Shown in pieces: positions 26,008-36,100 of a stretch of DNA of 50,245 nucleotides. The notes beneath the pieces are model-generated. The model saw only the letters and a program-made list of their open reading frames with translations, was not told where the DNA came from and did no database searches. The translations under genes were made by a program, and so were the position numbers. This DNA is from Verrucomicrobiota bacterium. GTDB taxonomy: Bacteria; Verrucomicrobiota; Verrucomicrobiia; Chthoniobacterales; SZAS-18. Numbering within the stretch: the first letter of the stretch is position 1; every line of letters starts with the position of its first letter. The stretch lies in the NCBI GenBank assembly GCA_025353105.1, contig JANXRG010000018.1:1-50245 (forward strand), given 5' to 3'.

Positions 26008-26598
26008 CTACTGGTTGAGCGCCGTCAGCCGCATCCTAAATTTGTAGGCACCTCCACTGAAAACTACGAAGCCGTCGTCGATGGAAACAATCGTCAGCTC
26101 GGTACCGGGTCCGATGACGATTCGGTCTCCCACGCGATAGGTCGCGCGGTTGATCACGGCGTACGGGGCGCTGTCGAGCGAGGTCGAAGTGAGACGGGCT
26201 TCGGCGATGTATTTCTCGGCGGCGGGAATAATCGGTGGCACCGGCTGGCCGGGCAACGGCCCCTGGTTGATGAGAGCGGGCGGGCGCACGACGGCTTTGG
26301 CGGGGGCAACCGGCACCGGCACGGGCTTCGACGGTCCCACCACGATCGCCGTGTCGCCAGACTGGCGTTGCTGGACGTCCAGCTCGGCCACCCGGCGCGC
26401 CTGTTCCTTCTCCTTCTCTTGCAGCTTGCGAAGTTCCTCGGTGGCCTTTTTTTCCTTTTCGGCGGCCACCTTGAGCGCGGTCTCGCGGACGATGCGCTCG
26501 CGCTCCAGCTTGGCTTGATGTTGCGAATAGAAATGGTACCCCGCGCCCCCCAGGCTCACGAGGGCGCAGAGAATGACAATGATGGTGCTGCGTTGCAT
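26008..26598 (-). CDS. Membrane-anchored coiled-coil protein with GspB/PilP-like C-terminal domain
   Basis: The 196-residue protein has an N-terminal membrane helix (STIIVILCALVSLGGAGYHFY). A strongly charged coiled-coil segment follows (about 28-75, KVAAEKEKKATEELRKLQEK), then a Pro/Val/Ala-rich linker (about 82-120), and finally a small beta domain (about 140-195: VINRATYRVGDRIVIGPG, LTIVSIDDGFVVFSGGAYKF). The last part resembles the C-terminal domain of type II secretion GspB or pilus PilP-like proteins, which contact secretin; this is inference from pattern only, and no other secretion gene is nearby. The ATG at 26598 just before the helix is preferred over the longer frame. Confidence 0.6.
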   Translation of the reverse strand: MQRSTIIVILCALVSLGGAGYHFYSQHQAKLERERIVRETALKVAAEKEKKATEELRKLQEKEKEQARRVAELDVQQRQSGDTAIVVGPSKPVPVPVAPAKAVVRPPALINQGPLPGQPVPPIIPAAEKYIAEARLTSTSLDSAPYAVINRATYRVGDRIVIGPGTELTIVSIDDGFVVFSGGAYKFRMRLTALNQ

Positions 26599-26731
26599 GA
26601 TTGGTAGGGAACTGTGGGCCGGCCGAACGAAGTGAATCTGCTGGCGAATCGATTGTAAAGCGGTCCGCCACACGCTGCAGAGTTGTGGTTGTGCCCGCTT
26701 TCTGCTGCAAATTACGTGCCCAACAAAAAAT

Positions 26732-27460
26732 ATGGAGGAATTCGACGAACTTCGCCGCCGCTATGAAGCCGCTCCCCGCGAGCTCGACGAGCGACTCCGC
26801 TCCCGGCTGCGGGATCTCGGTCCCGGCACGCGTCGGACCCAAAGACACCCGATGACCCCGGGCTGGACGCTCGCCGCCATCGCCCTCGGAGCGCCGCTGG
26901 CGGGCCTGATCTTCTTCTTTCTGCTGCGGGTGGACTCTGGTTCGTCCTGGCTACTGGCCATGGCGGGAGGCTTGCTGGTCCTCGCCGGGGCCGCCGGGTT
27001 GTTCTATCTCCGCGGGCGGACCGAGACCGTCGAACCCGACTCACAGGTAAAGACCGAGGAACAGCTCATCCTTGAACAAGGGCCCCTCGTCCTCGCGCAT
27101 CTCGTCCGGGCCGACGAGCGGCTCTGGCAGCCCGGCGCGCCTCCGGGGCGCGCCCTCTTGCTTTTCAGCCTCGAGCCGAACCGACGATTCGACCGCACTT
27201 ATCTCGATCGCCTCGTCGGCGAAATTCAGGTCCTGCGCGGCGGCACCATGCCGGACATGAGCCTGATGGACTTGTGGCGAATCGTGAATAGTGACTCGAT
27301 CGACGGCAGCGTGGCCGTCCCGGCGCCTCTCGCGGGCAATCCCAACACGTTTCTCGCCGCCCTGATGGTGATGCCAAAGTGGCTTGAGCGCGGCCGTCTC
27401 ACCTCGCGATCGATCCTCTGCATCGCGCATCCCAAGGGCCGGCGCTTGATGCAGGTCTGA
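26732..27460 (+). CDS. Two-span membrane protein of unknown function
   Basis: This 242-residue protein has a charged N-terminal segment, two adjacent hydrophobic helices (about 47-67, TLAAIALGAPLAGLIFFFLL, and 73-92, WLLAMAGGLLVLAGAAGLFYL), and a cytoplasmic C-terminal domain of about 145 residues with no motif I recognise (ALLLFSLEPNRRFDRTYLDR, DLWRIVNSD, MPKWLERGRLTSRSILCIAHP). It is divergent from the coiled-coil gene (133 bp apart), and its end is 12 bp from the convergent GH26-like lipoprotein gene. A sequence or structure search of the C-terminal domain would be needed for a function. Confidence 0.65.
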   Translation: MEEFDELRRRYEAAPRELDERLRSRLRDLGPGTRRTQRHPMTPGWTLAAIALGAPLAGLIFFFLLRVDSGSSWLLAMAGGLLVLAGAAGLFYLRGRTETVEPDSQVKTEEQLILEQGPLVLAHLVRADERLWQPGAPPGRALLLFSLEPNRRFDRTYLDRLVGEIQVLRGGTMPDMSLMDLWRIVNSDSIDGSVAVPAPLAGNPNTFLAALMVMPKWLERGRLTSRSILCIAHPKGRRLMQV

Positions 27461-27472
27461 CCGCCGCGCGGA

Positions 27473-28597
27473 TTATTTCCAGATCGGACGCTCGAGCCAG
27501 TAGCGGTCCGCCACGCCGGTCCGGAACGCTTCCAGCGCCTCGGGCGAGGAATTGATGCGCAGATTGCTGTAGGTCTGATCGCTGTTCTGCCAGCGCTCGT
27601 GCCAGTACACGGCTGCCTTCACGCGCGGCATTTTATGCGCCATCGACTCGAAGGCCTCCTTGAACCATTCGGCCTTGTCGCCCGTACTCGGAAACTCGCC
27701 GACACCGAATTCCGCGAGCATGATCGGCTTGGTCGGATCGAGTTCGCAAAGCTCGCGATACGGATCCTCCATCACATCGTAGAGATCGACCCACGCTTCA
27801 TTCGGAAATTGCTTGCCGTACGCGCTCACCGCCAGCCAGTCGACGTACTCGGGGCCTGGATAATATTGTTTGAGGCGATTCCATTCCTCGAATGGCTCCG
27901 AGAAATTATTCGCATGGAAGACCCAGAGAATATTCTTTGCGCCCCGCTGGCGGGCGCGGTCGACGACATAGCGGTAGCAGCGCTTGAATTTTTCCGGACC
28001 CTCGAAGCGGGCGGGATTCGACTTTGGGATCGGCTTGTTAGCGCCGTAGAAAACGCCGGACCACGGGAACCAATTGCCGTTCATCTCGAGTCCCCACGCC
28101 ACAAAGAATGGGCGGCCGTACTCGCGCGCGCCGTCGGCCCAGCGGTCGATGTATTCGTCCCATTTCCCGTCGAGAATCGCGTCGAGCGAATATCCATCCG
28201 GTCCCTTGTTCTGTTCGTAGGGTTTGTCCCACGGCGACCAGAACAGCAGCGGCATGCTGCCGTGGCGCGAGATGATGCGCAGGTTTGCGGATGGAAAGCT
28301 CTGCTGGCCCCAATAACTGGACGAAGCGACGATCGCCTGCTTCTTGCCGGCGAGCTCCTCAAACTCGAGCAGCTTCTCCAGGCTGAGATCATCCTCGTCG
28401 TCGCCCGAATCGATGTATGCCCCGAGGTATGCACCCGTCTCCGGCACCGCGATTCCGGCGGGCACGACCACAACCACGGTCTTCGGTTCCGGCTCGGGCC
28501 CGCACCCCGCGAGCGACAAGGCCGCCGCGATCAGGACAGACACCGCAACCGCAAAGCGGGGATGGCATCCGGCGAAAAAATTCAAGGTTGATGACAT
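27473..28597 (-). CDS. GH26-like glycoside hydrolase lipoprotein (downstream module copy)
   Basis: This 374-residue protein has a lipoprotein signal with lipobox LSLAGC, so it is membrane-anchored outside the cytoplasm. The mature part resembles a GH26 TIM barrel. It starts with VPETGAYLGAYIDSGDDEDDL, then VASSSYWGQQSFP, LLFWSPWDKPYEQ, the putative acid/base Glu in WGLEMNGNWFPWSG, YRYVVDRARQRGAKNILWVFH, and the putative nucleophile Glu in PIMLAEFGVGE. GH26 contains mainly beta-mannanases; the histidine usually before the acid/base motif is replaced here (GLE). The open frame continues upstream into the GT gene, but ATG 28597 gives the lipoprotein signal. It is the last of the four-gene operon and paralogous to 32022-33140. 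Confidence 0.8.
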   Translation of the reverse strand: MSSTLNFFAGCHPRFAVAVSVLIAAALSLAGCGPEPEPKTVVVVVPAGIAVPETGAYLGAYIDSGDDEDDLSLEKLLEFEELAGKKQAIVASSSYWGQQSFPSANLRIISRHGSMPLLFWSPWDKPYEQNKGPDGYSLDAILDGKWDEYIDRWADGAREYGRPFFVAWGLEMNGNWFPWSGVFYGANKPIPKSNPARFEGPEKFKRCYRYVVDRARQRGAKNILWVFHANNFSEPFEEWNRLKQYYPGPEYVDWLAVSAYGKQFPNEAWVDLYDVMEDPYRELCELDPTKPIMLAEFGVGEFPSTGDKAEWFKEAFESMAHKMPRVKAAVYWHERWQNSDQTYSNLRINSSPEALEAFRTGVADRYWLERPIWK

Positions 28598-28620
28598 GGG
28601 ATGGCAAATTGGCCGAACGA

Positions 28621-31600
28621 TCAAATCGAAGGCGCCTGCACATTGGCGGTGCGATCCAGTTTTCCCCATCCCACCAGCACGCCCTGAAACGCGCGGCGAA
28701 TCGCCTTCCACACGACCCAACTGAGCAGGATGCGATAGATGATCCGCATCGGCAGGATAATCCAGCTCTTCCACGCCGGTTCGCCCTCGATTTGGCAGGC
28801 GAGCACGGCGAGGAGAAAATCCACGGCGAGAAAAACGAGGAAATACGGCAGGGCCGCCGCGCCATTCCCAAGCAGGAGCGAAATGAGCAGGCCGAAATCG
28901 ACCAGCGGCGTGAGCGCGACCAGAAAGATCTGAAAGAACCAGATGCTCGGCAGGCTGAAGAAACCCAGGGCGCCGAAGCGCGGGTTCAGCACCATGTCGC
29001 GGTGTTTCCACAGGCATTGCATCGTCCCGTACGCCCAGCGAAAGCGCTGCTTCGCCAGCGTCCCCAGCGTCTCCGGCGCCTCGGTGTAGGCCACGGCGTC
29101 GGGCGCGTACGCCACGCGCCACTTCGCGCGATGCAGTGAAAGCGTGAGGTCCGTGTCCTCGGCCAGCGTGTCGTGGCTCAACCCGCCCACTTCCTGGTAC
29201 GCGCTCATGCGGATTGCGCTGATCGCGCCGGGCGCAACCGTGATGCAGTTCCAGTGCGCGTACGCGCGGCGATCGAGATTGAACCCGCAGATGTATTCCA
29301 GATCCTGACAACGCGCGATGAAGGCGCGCACGTTGCCGACGCGCGCGTGGCCCGATACCGCACCGACGCGCTCATCGGCCAGCGGCTGCACCAACTCCCG
29401 CAGGGTGTCGCGTTTGAACTGCGTGTCGGCATCGAGCAGGACCACGATGCCGTGCCGGGCCTGCGCGAAGCCGTTGGTGAGCGCGCCTGCCTTGCCGCCA
29501 TTCGGTTGATCGATCAGCCGCACGCGCGCATCCGCGGCGGCGAGGCGCGCGACGATTTCCGCGGTCGCATCGCGCGAGCCGTCGTTGATCACAAGCACCT
29601 CGATGGGGCCGGGATAGTCCGTGTCGAGCACGGAGCGGACGGTTTCCGCAATGACCTTCGCCTCGTTGAAGGCGGCGATGAGGATCGTGAGCGCGGGCTG
29701 AATCTTTCGGCTCCAGGGCGGCAAGCCGCGAAAGCGCCAAGCGAGCCAGATGAGAATGATCGTCCGGACCAGCACCAGCCCCGTCGCCACGAGCAACAAG
29801 GCCCAGACGAACGTCTCGACCGAATGAAAAATCCGGAAGCCCGTCCCGCTCACGAGACGGTAATAGAGCTGTCCCCGCGTGGTCGCTGGCGGCATGACGT
29901 CATCGCGCGTCTTACCGAGCAGATCGGAAATCAGGACGACTTCATCGCCGCGGTTGCGGAGGTACTCGATGATCTCGGGAAGCGCCTCCACGGTTTGCTC
30001 GCGGTTCCCGCCTGCATCGTGCATCAGGACGACGTTTCCGCCCTCAACACGGCCGTTTCGCACGCGCTCGATGATCCCAGCCACACCCGGGCGCGACCAG
30101 TCCTCGGTGTCGACATCCTCGAGCGCGATCCAGTATCCGAGATCCTGGGCGATGAGCAGCGGCTGGATTTCCTCCGCCCTGTTTGGATTGGAATCTGCGT
30201 TGTAGGGCGGGCGAAAAAGCGTCGTCGAGCGGCCGGAAATCGCCTCGATCAATCGCTGGGTTGCGTTCAGTTCGAGCCGGACTTGCGCATCGGGAATCAG
30301 GCCGACGTTCGGGTGCGTGTAGGTGTGATTGCCGATTTCATGTCCCTCGCGCACGATGCGCCGCACAAGGTCCGGGTAGAGTTCCGCGCGACTGCCGACG
30401 AGGAAGAACGAGGCCTTTACCCCCTCGCGTTTCAGAATGTCGAGAATCTGTGGCGTGTATTTCGGGTCGGGCCCGTCGTCGAACGTCAGCACGACCTTGC
30501 GCCCGGACGGATCGCCGCCCTGCCGGTACAGCGTCGTGTAGCTCGGAAATTCCGCGTACGTGACCAGGACGTTGCCATTCTCGTCGAAGATGACGCGGCG
30601 CGCGCCCTCCTCCCGTTCATTGCCGAGGCTGACCACCGCGCCGATGCCGACGTCTCCCACTTCCTCCCCGGGGTCGATGCGCGAAAGCTTCGCCAAATCC
30701 TCGGGACGCAATTTCGCGGGCATTTTCAACGCCTGCCAAATTCCCGCGTCCTCCATGCCGAGCCGGGAAATTCCCACCCCGCCGAAGCTCTTCCCGCGCA
30801 CGGTCGCGAGTTGATGGGCAAATGTGATCGCATCGAGGAACCAGACGGTATGGGCCGCGCCGGTTTCGTCGCGAAACACAAAATTCGGCTCGTATGTCGG
30901 TGGTGCGCTCGCCAGTCCCGTGAGGCCCGCATAGTCCGCCCGACACATCGCGTCGGAGAAAGCGATCGTCTGCGCCTTACGACGACCCTCGGTCCAGTCA
31001 TACCCATAACAGCCGAGGGCGGCGATCCACTGTTCCGAATGACCGTAATCCCCCGCGGTCTCGATCCACCCCTCAAACCATTCGCGCGAGGCAATCGGTC
31101 CCGGCGAATCCGTTTCGGAATTCTCGTCGTGCAGCACGGCGACGAATCGATCAGTGAACGCCGCCAGCCGATCGAGATCGAGCGAGTCGAAATCCTCGCC
31201 CATCGGCACGCTGATCCACAGCTCGCAGCCCGCGGCGTGCAGCGCGACCGCCATCTCCTCGTAAAACTCGGAGATTGGACCGTTGTACGCGGGATCGATT
31301 TGCTCGAAGTCGACGAGCAGTCCGCCGGCTTTCGCGCGGGCGACCCGCGCAACGAGATCCTGGACGAACGCAGCGCGCCGCACCGGCTCGCCCATCGCGT
31401 AATTTTCCACCGGTTCGGCCAGCCAGCGATCCGCGCCGCCGAGATTGGTGAGTTGTACCATCAGCACCAGCCCCTTCTGCGCGGCGAATGCATCGAGGGC
31501 TGCGTCGGTTTTTTCGTCCAGCTTGCCGTCAACTTTCAGGGTAAACCGCTCGACGCAGACGTGGGTGAGCTGATCGGCGTGCTTCGCAAGCGAGACCAGG

Positions 31601-32025
31601 CTGTCGTTGTCCCAACCCACGTAATATCCGAGCCGAATCTCGCGCCGATTGGAGCCCGTGATCGGGATTCCTTCCTTTCGCGTCGAAGGCGCCGGGGGAC
31701 CGCCCGCCTTCGTGGATTGGGCCGCAAGCCGCTTGAATTTGAGCCATTTCGGCGGCCGGGCGGTAGGGGGTGGAATCGCCGCGCCCGGCAGCTGCAGCGC
31801 CTTGAGCTGGGCTTTAAGTTGGGCGACGGAAGCAGGCAGGCGGAGCCAGGGCGCAATGAAGAGCGACTGGATAAACAGCACGATGCCCACGAGCCACAGC
31901 AGGCCGCCGATCGTCAGAGCCAGCCGGATGCGCGGCCACCGGCGACCCGCGCGGTCGAGGAAGATGAACGCGCGCTGGACGGCCGGTTCCGGCACGGACG
32001 CTGGCGGCTCGGGGGGCGGATTCAT
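28621..32025 (-). CDS. GH18-like / NodB deacetylase / family-2 glycosyltransferase fusion (downstream module copy)
   Basis: This multidomain membrane protein has 1134 residues. A membrane helix lies at about 36-56. A GH18/YaaH-like barrel follows (about 130-440, starting LGYYVGWDND) whose catalytic-strand motif is reduced to GGLLVDFEQ, keeping the final D-x-E. NodB deacetylase spans about 505-700 with all motifs: LTFDDGPD, GNHTYTHPN, FRPPYNAD, DTEDW and MHDAGG. A second helix lies at about 730-755. The cytoplasmic GT2 domain (about 775-1000) has LVINDGSRD, LLDADTQF (DxD), AEDTDLTL and the processive Q-x-x-R-W motif (QRFRWAYG). Further helices follow to the end. The inferred role is synthesis plus external deacetylation/trimming of an N-acetylhexosamine polymer. 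The start overlaps the preceding gene by 4 bp. Confidence 0.88.
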   Translation of the reverse strand: MNPPPEPPASVPEPAVQRAFIFLDRAGRRWPRIRLALTIGGLLWLVGIVLFIQSLFIAPWLRLPASVAQLKAQLKALQLPGAAIPPPTARPPKWLKFKRLAAQSTKAGGPPAPSTRKEGIPITGSNRREIRLGYYVGWDNDSLVSLAKHADQLTHVCVERFTLKVDGKLDEKTDAALDAFAAQKGLVLMVQLTNLGGADRWLAEPVENYAMGEPVRRAAFVQDLVARVARAKAGGLLVDFEQIDPAYNGPISEFYEEMAVALHAAGCELWISVPMGEDFDSLDLDRLAAFTDRFVAVLHDENSETDSPGPIASREWFEGWIETAGDYGHSEQWIAALGCYGYDWTEGRRKAQTIAFSDAMCRADYAGLTGLASAPPTYEPNFVFRDETGAAHTVWFLDAITFAHQLATVRGKSFGGVGISRLGMEDAGIWQALKMPAKLRPEDLAKLSRIDPGEEVGDVGIGAVVSLGNEREEGARRVIFDENGNVLVTYAEFPSYTTLYRQGGDPSGRKVVLTFDDGPDPKYTPQILDILKREGVKASFFLVGSRAELYPDLVRRIVREGHEIGNHTYTHPNVGLIPDAQVRLELNATQRLIEAISGRSTTLFRPPYNADSNPNRAEEIQPLLIAQDLGYWIALEDVDTEDWSRPGVAGIIERVRNGRVEGGNVVLMHDAGGNREQTVEALPEIIEYLRNRGDEVVLISDLLGKTRDDVMPPATTRGQLYYRLVSGTGFRIFHSVETFVWALLLVATGLVLVRTIILIWLAWRFRGLPPWSRKIQPALTILIAAFNEAKVIAETVRSVLDTDYPGPIEVLVINDGSRDATAEIVARLAAADARVRLIDQPNGGKAGALTNGFAQARHGIVVLLDADTQFKRDTLRELVQPLADERVGAVSGHARVGNVRAFIARCQDLEYICGFNLDRRAYAHWNCITVAPGAISAIRMSAYQEVGGLSHDTLAEDTDLTLSLHRAKWRVAYAPDAVAYTEAPETLGTLAKQRFRWAYGTMQCLWKHRDMVLNPRFGALGFFSLPSIWFFQIFLVALTPLVDFGLLISLLLGNGAAALPYFLVFLAVDFLLAVLACQIEGEPAWKSWIILPMRIIYRILLSWVVWKAIRRAFQGVLVGWGKLDRTANVQAPSI

Positions 32026-33140
32026 GGCTTCCAGATCGGGCGCTCAAGCCAATGAGGATCCGCGACGCTTTCGCGATACGCCTGCAGGGACTCGGCCGAT
32101 GAATTTACGCGCAAATTGCTGTAGCTGCTGTCCTCGTTTTGCCAGCGCTCGTGCCAGAATACGATCGCCTTCAGCCGTTCGTATCTCGGATCCTTCATCG
32201 CGTCAAAGGCCTCGCGAATCCAGGCCGCCTTGCTGCCCTTGTCCTTCGCTTCCGCGACGCCCCATTCCACCGCCATAATGGGCTTCGACGGATCCAACTG
32301 GCAAAGCTGGCGGTACGGCCAGTCGAATAGCGGCGTGAACTGACCCCATTTGTCCTTGGCGTACTGGGCCCCGTAGACGCTCAGGCCGAGCCAGTCACAG
32401 TATTCCGAGCCGGGGTAATATTGATCGGCCTGGTTCCAAAGATCGGTCGGGTACGGGTAATTCATCAGGTGGAGCACCCATTTCACGTTCCGTGCGCCGC
32501 GGGCGCGCACGCGGTCCACCACGTAACGGTAGGCTCGCTTGAACGTTTCGGGACCCTCGTACCGCGGCGGTTCCAGTTCCGTGTTCGGCATGACGCGACC
32601 CCCCCCATAGAAGGAGCCGGACCAGGGGAACCAGTTGCCATTGGGTTCGTTGGCAAACGACACGATCATCGGCTCGCCAAATTCGCGCGCCTCGTCGCCC
32701 CACCGGTCGATGTAGGTGTCGTGCTTTCCCGCGAGAATGCTCGTCAGCGAATATTGATCCAGCCCGAGGTTCTCCTTGTACGGACGATCCCACGGCGACC
32801 AGAAAATGAGAGGCACCGCCCCACTGCGCGCCACGATGCGCACATTTTCGGCTGGAAACGTCTGCTCGCCCCAGTAACTGGACGAGGCGACGATCGCCTG
32901 GCGCCGACCGATCAATTTCTCGAAGTCTTCGATCGCTTCGAGCGTTACGCTGTCCTCCCGCTCGCCGAAGTCGATGTACGCCCCGCTGTACGCGCCCCGC
33001 GTCGGCACGATAAGCTCATGCGCCTTGTTCGTCCGCTCGATCTTCGGCGGGAGCCGCGGGCTCGGGCACGCCGCGAGACATAACGCGAGCAGCGCGACCG
33101 TGGGCAGGCCAATGACAACCCCCGGGCGCATACGCGTCAC
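32022..33140 (-). CDS. GH26-like glycoside hydrolase lipoprotein (upstream module copy)
   Basis: The 372-residue paralogue of the 27473-28597 product has lipobox LAAC after a hydrophobic signal. It shares GAYSGAYIDFGEREDSVTL, VASSSYWGEQTFPAENVRI, LIFWSPWDRPYKEN, and YRYVVDRVRARGARNVKWVLH. Here the putative acid/base motif is ANEPNGNWFPWSG, closer to the classical N-E-P form, and the nucleophile motif is PIMAVEWGVAE. The GTG start overlaps the upstream GT gene stop (GTGA), with an in-frame ATG three codons later as an alternative, and the stop overlaps the next GT gene (ATGA). Such tight coupling implies the hydrolase and the fusion enzymes work together. Confidence 0.8.
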   Translation of the reverse strand: MTRMRPGVVIGLPTVALLALCLAACPSPRLPPKIERTNKAHELIVPTRGAYSGAYIDFGEREDSVTLEAIEDFEKLIGRRQAIVASSSYWGEQTFPAENVRIVARSGAVPLIFWSPWDRPYKENLGLDQYSLTSILAGKHDTYIDRWGDEAREFGEPMIVSFANEPNGNWFPWSGSFYGGGRVMPNTELEPPRYEGPETFKRAYRYVVDRVRARGARNVKWVLHLMNYPYPTDLWNQADQYYPGSEYCDWLGLSVYGAQYAKDKWGQFTPLFDWPYRQLCQLDPSKPIMAVEWGVAEAKDKGSKAAWIREAFDAMKDPRYERLKAIVFWHERWQNEDSSYSNLRVNSSAESLQAYRESVADPHWLERPIWKP

Positions 33141-36100
33141 GAGCCGGCGACGACTTCATCGCGCACCGGGAACGCCAGCTCCACGCCCGCAGTCCGCTCC
33201 AGCTTTCCCCAGCCGACCAGGGCACCGCGGAGCGCGCGCAAGATGGCCTTCCAGATGACGTAACTCAACAGCACCCGGTAGATGAGGCGCATCGGCACCA
33301 TAATCCACGCACGCCACAGCGGCTCCCGCTCCAGCGCGCACGCGGCGATGGCGAGGATGACGTCGATGCCCAGGAAGGCCATGAAGTAGGGCAGGACGGC
33401 GGCGCCGTTGCCGAGCAAAAGCGAAAGGATGAGCGCAACATCTATGAACGGCATCACGGCGACGAGGAAGATCTGGAAGAACCAGATGCTTGGCAGGCTG
33501 AACAAACCAAGTGCGCCGTAGCGCGGATTGCACGTCAGGTCGCGGTGTTTCCAAAGGCATTGCATCGTGCCGAACGCCCAGCGGAACCGCTGTTTGGCCA
33601 GCCCGCTGAAGGTCTCCGGCGCCTCCGTGTATGCGAGGGCGGCGGGCGTGTACGCGATGCGGTAGCCCGCGCGCTGCAGGGAGAGCGTGAGATCCGTGTC
33701 CTCCGCGAGCGTGTCGTGGGGCATGCCGCCCAACGCGCGCAACGCGCTCATGCGCAGAGCGCTGACGGCGCCCGGCGCCACGGTGATACAATTCCACGTG
33801 GCATAAGCGCGTCGATCGAGATTGAAGCCGCAGATGTACTCGAGCGCCTGGCATTTCGCAATGAGCGAGCGTGGATTGCCCACCTTCGCGTGACCGGAAA
33901 CCGCCGCCACCTTCGCGTCGCGCAGCGGCTGCACCAGCTGGCCAATCGTGTCGCTCCGGAATTTTGTGTCCGCGTCCAGCAACACCGCAATTTCGTGGCG
34001 CGCCTCGCGCAAGCCATGCGCGAGGGCCATCGATTTCCCGACGTTCGCCTGCGCCACAAGCCGCACGCGCCCATCACCCGCCGCGATTTCATTCACGATG
34101 GCTGAGGTCCCGTCGATCGAACCGTCGTCCACCACGATCACCTCAATCCCGCCTTCATAAACGCTCGCGAGCACAGAGCGAACGGTCGCGGCGATGACCT
34201 TGCCCTCGTTAAAGGCGGGAATCACCACCGAGACCGCGGGCGAAAATCCGGCCGTTTCCGCCTTGCGCCACGGGAAGCGCGCGGCGAGCCACAGCACGAG
34301 TAACGTGCGCGCGAGCACCAGTCCTGTGGCGGTCAGCAGCACCGCCCAGACGACCGACTCAATCGCGTGGATGACGCGGAAGCCAACGCCCGCCACCCGC
34401 TGCGCGAGGGATAGTTGCTCGGGCGCCACGCGGGGCATGACGTCGGCATACGTCTTGCCCAACATTCCGTGCAATGGCACCAGCTGATCCCCGCGACGCT
34501 GGAAATAGTCGATTAATTTCGGGAGGGCCTCGAGCGTCTCCGCGCGGTTGCCACCGGCATCATGCAACAGGACGACGTTTCCGCCCGCCTGCCGACCATG
34601 CCGCACCCGTGCCAGAATCTGGTCTACGCCCTGTCGCGTCCAGTCGAGCGAGTCGATGTCCTCGAGCGCAATCATGTATCCCATGCTCTGCGCGACGTTG
34701 AGCGGCCCAAGATCGTCGAACCGCGTAGGACCGGCGTCCGCGTTGTACGGTGGTCGGAAGAGCAGCGTTGAACGCCCCGTGATCGTCTCGATTAGCCGCT
34801 GCGTCGCGTTCAGCTCGAGCCGCAACTGCTGCTCCGAAGACGACGCAATGTTGGAATGCGTGTAGGTGTGGTTGCCCAGCTCGTGGCCTTCTTCGACGAT
34901 CCGCCGCACGATGCCCGGATAAAGTTCCGCACGGCTTCCCACGATGAAGAACGTGGCCTTCACGTTCTCGCGCTTCAACACATCCAGGATCAGCGGCGTC
35001 CAGGTCGGATCCGGCCCGTCGTCGAACGTCAGCGAGACCGCGTGCGGGTCCCCGTCGCCGCCCTGGCGAAAGAGCGTGGCAAAGCTGCCAAAATTTGTGT
35101 ACGTGCCCATCACGCGGCCATCGGGCGCCACTTCGACATTCCGGTTTCCGTCCTCGCGCTCGACGTTGATGCCGACGATGGCCCCGCGTCCGATGCCCGC
35201 GACGGATTCGCCCGATGGAATGCTGCGCAACGAGTGCAGCTCCTCCGCGGTCGGCGGCGCCGCCATTTTCAACGCGGCCCAGACTCCGGGATCCTCGCCG
35301 CCGATGCGATCAATGCCGATGCCCCCAAAGCCGCGGCGGCGCGTCACCTGGATTTGATTCAGAAACGTGATCGCATCCTGAAACCAGACGCGGTGCTTGA
35401 TGCCCTTTTGATCGTGAAAACAAAAATGCGGTTCGAACGTCGGGGCCTCCGCGCGGAATCCGTCGCGCTTGATTTCGTCGAGGCCCGCGTAATCCGCTCG
35501 GCTCATCGCCTCGGAAAACGTGATCGACTCGCCCGCGCCCCGACTTTCCGACCAGTCGTAACCGCCGGTCCCGAGCGTTGCGATCCATTGCGACGGTTCG
35601 CCGTAACCCAACGCCGTCTCGAGCCAGCCCTCGAACCATTCCTTTGAGGCCGTCGGCCCCGCTGGATCCTCACCGGAATTTTCGCCGTGCAGCACGGCCA
35701 CGAACCGGTCCACCACGCCCGCCAGTCGATCGAGCTGGAAGCTCACGAGGTCTTCACCCATGGGCACCGTGAGCCAGAGTTGGAGGCCATGTTCGCGCAG
35801 CGCGACCGACATCTCCATGTAAAACGCCGTCAGCGCGTCGTTGAAGGTCGGATCCATTCCCTCGAAATCCACGAGGACGCCGCCTGCCTTCGTGGCGGCC
35901 ACGCGCTCGATGAGGTGTTCGATGAATTCGCGCCGAAGCTCGGGCGTGCCGTTCGCGAGGAATTCCACCGGCTCCGCGATGCGCGTGCCGTCTTCACCCG
36001 CGTTGCTCAGCACCGGCATGACCACGAGGCCTTTGGCCGCGGCCAAACCGTCCAGCGCCGTGTCCGCCACTTCGTCCAGCCGGGGATGGGCGTCCGAGTC

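Noticed and set aside
27473-29311. 612-residue reading of the GH26-like frame
   Set aside because: The upstream part is an overlapping-frame shadow of the GT2 gene; the lipoprotein signal at 28597 defines the true start.
29173-32055. 960-residue open frame on the plus strand
   Set aside because: It is exactly antisense to the GH18-NodB-GT2 gene, is Arg/His/Asp-rich and has no domain; a GC-rich shadow frame.
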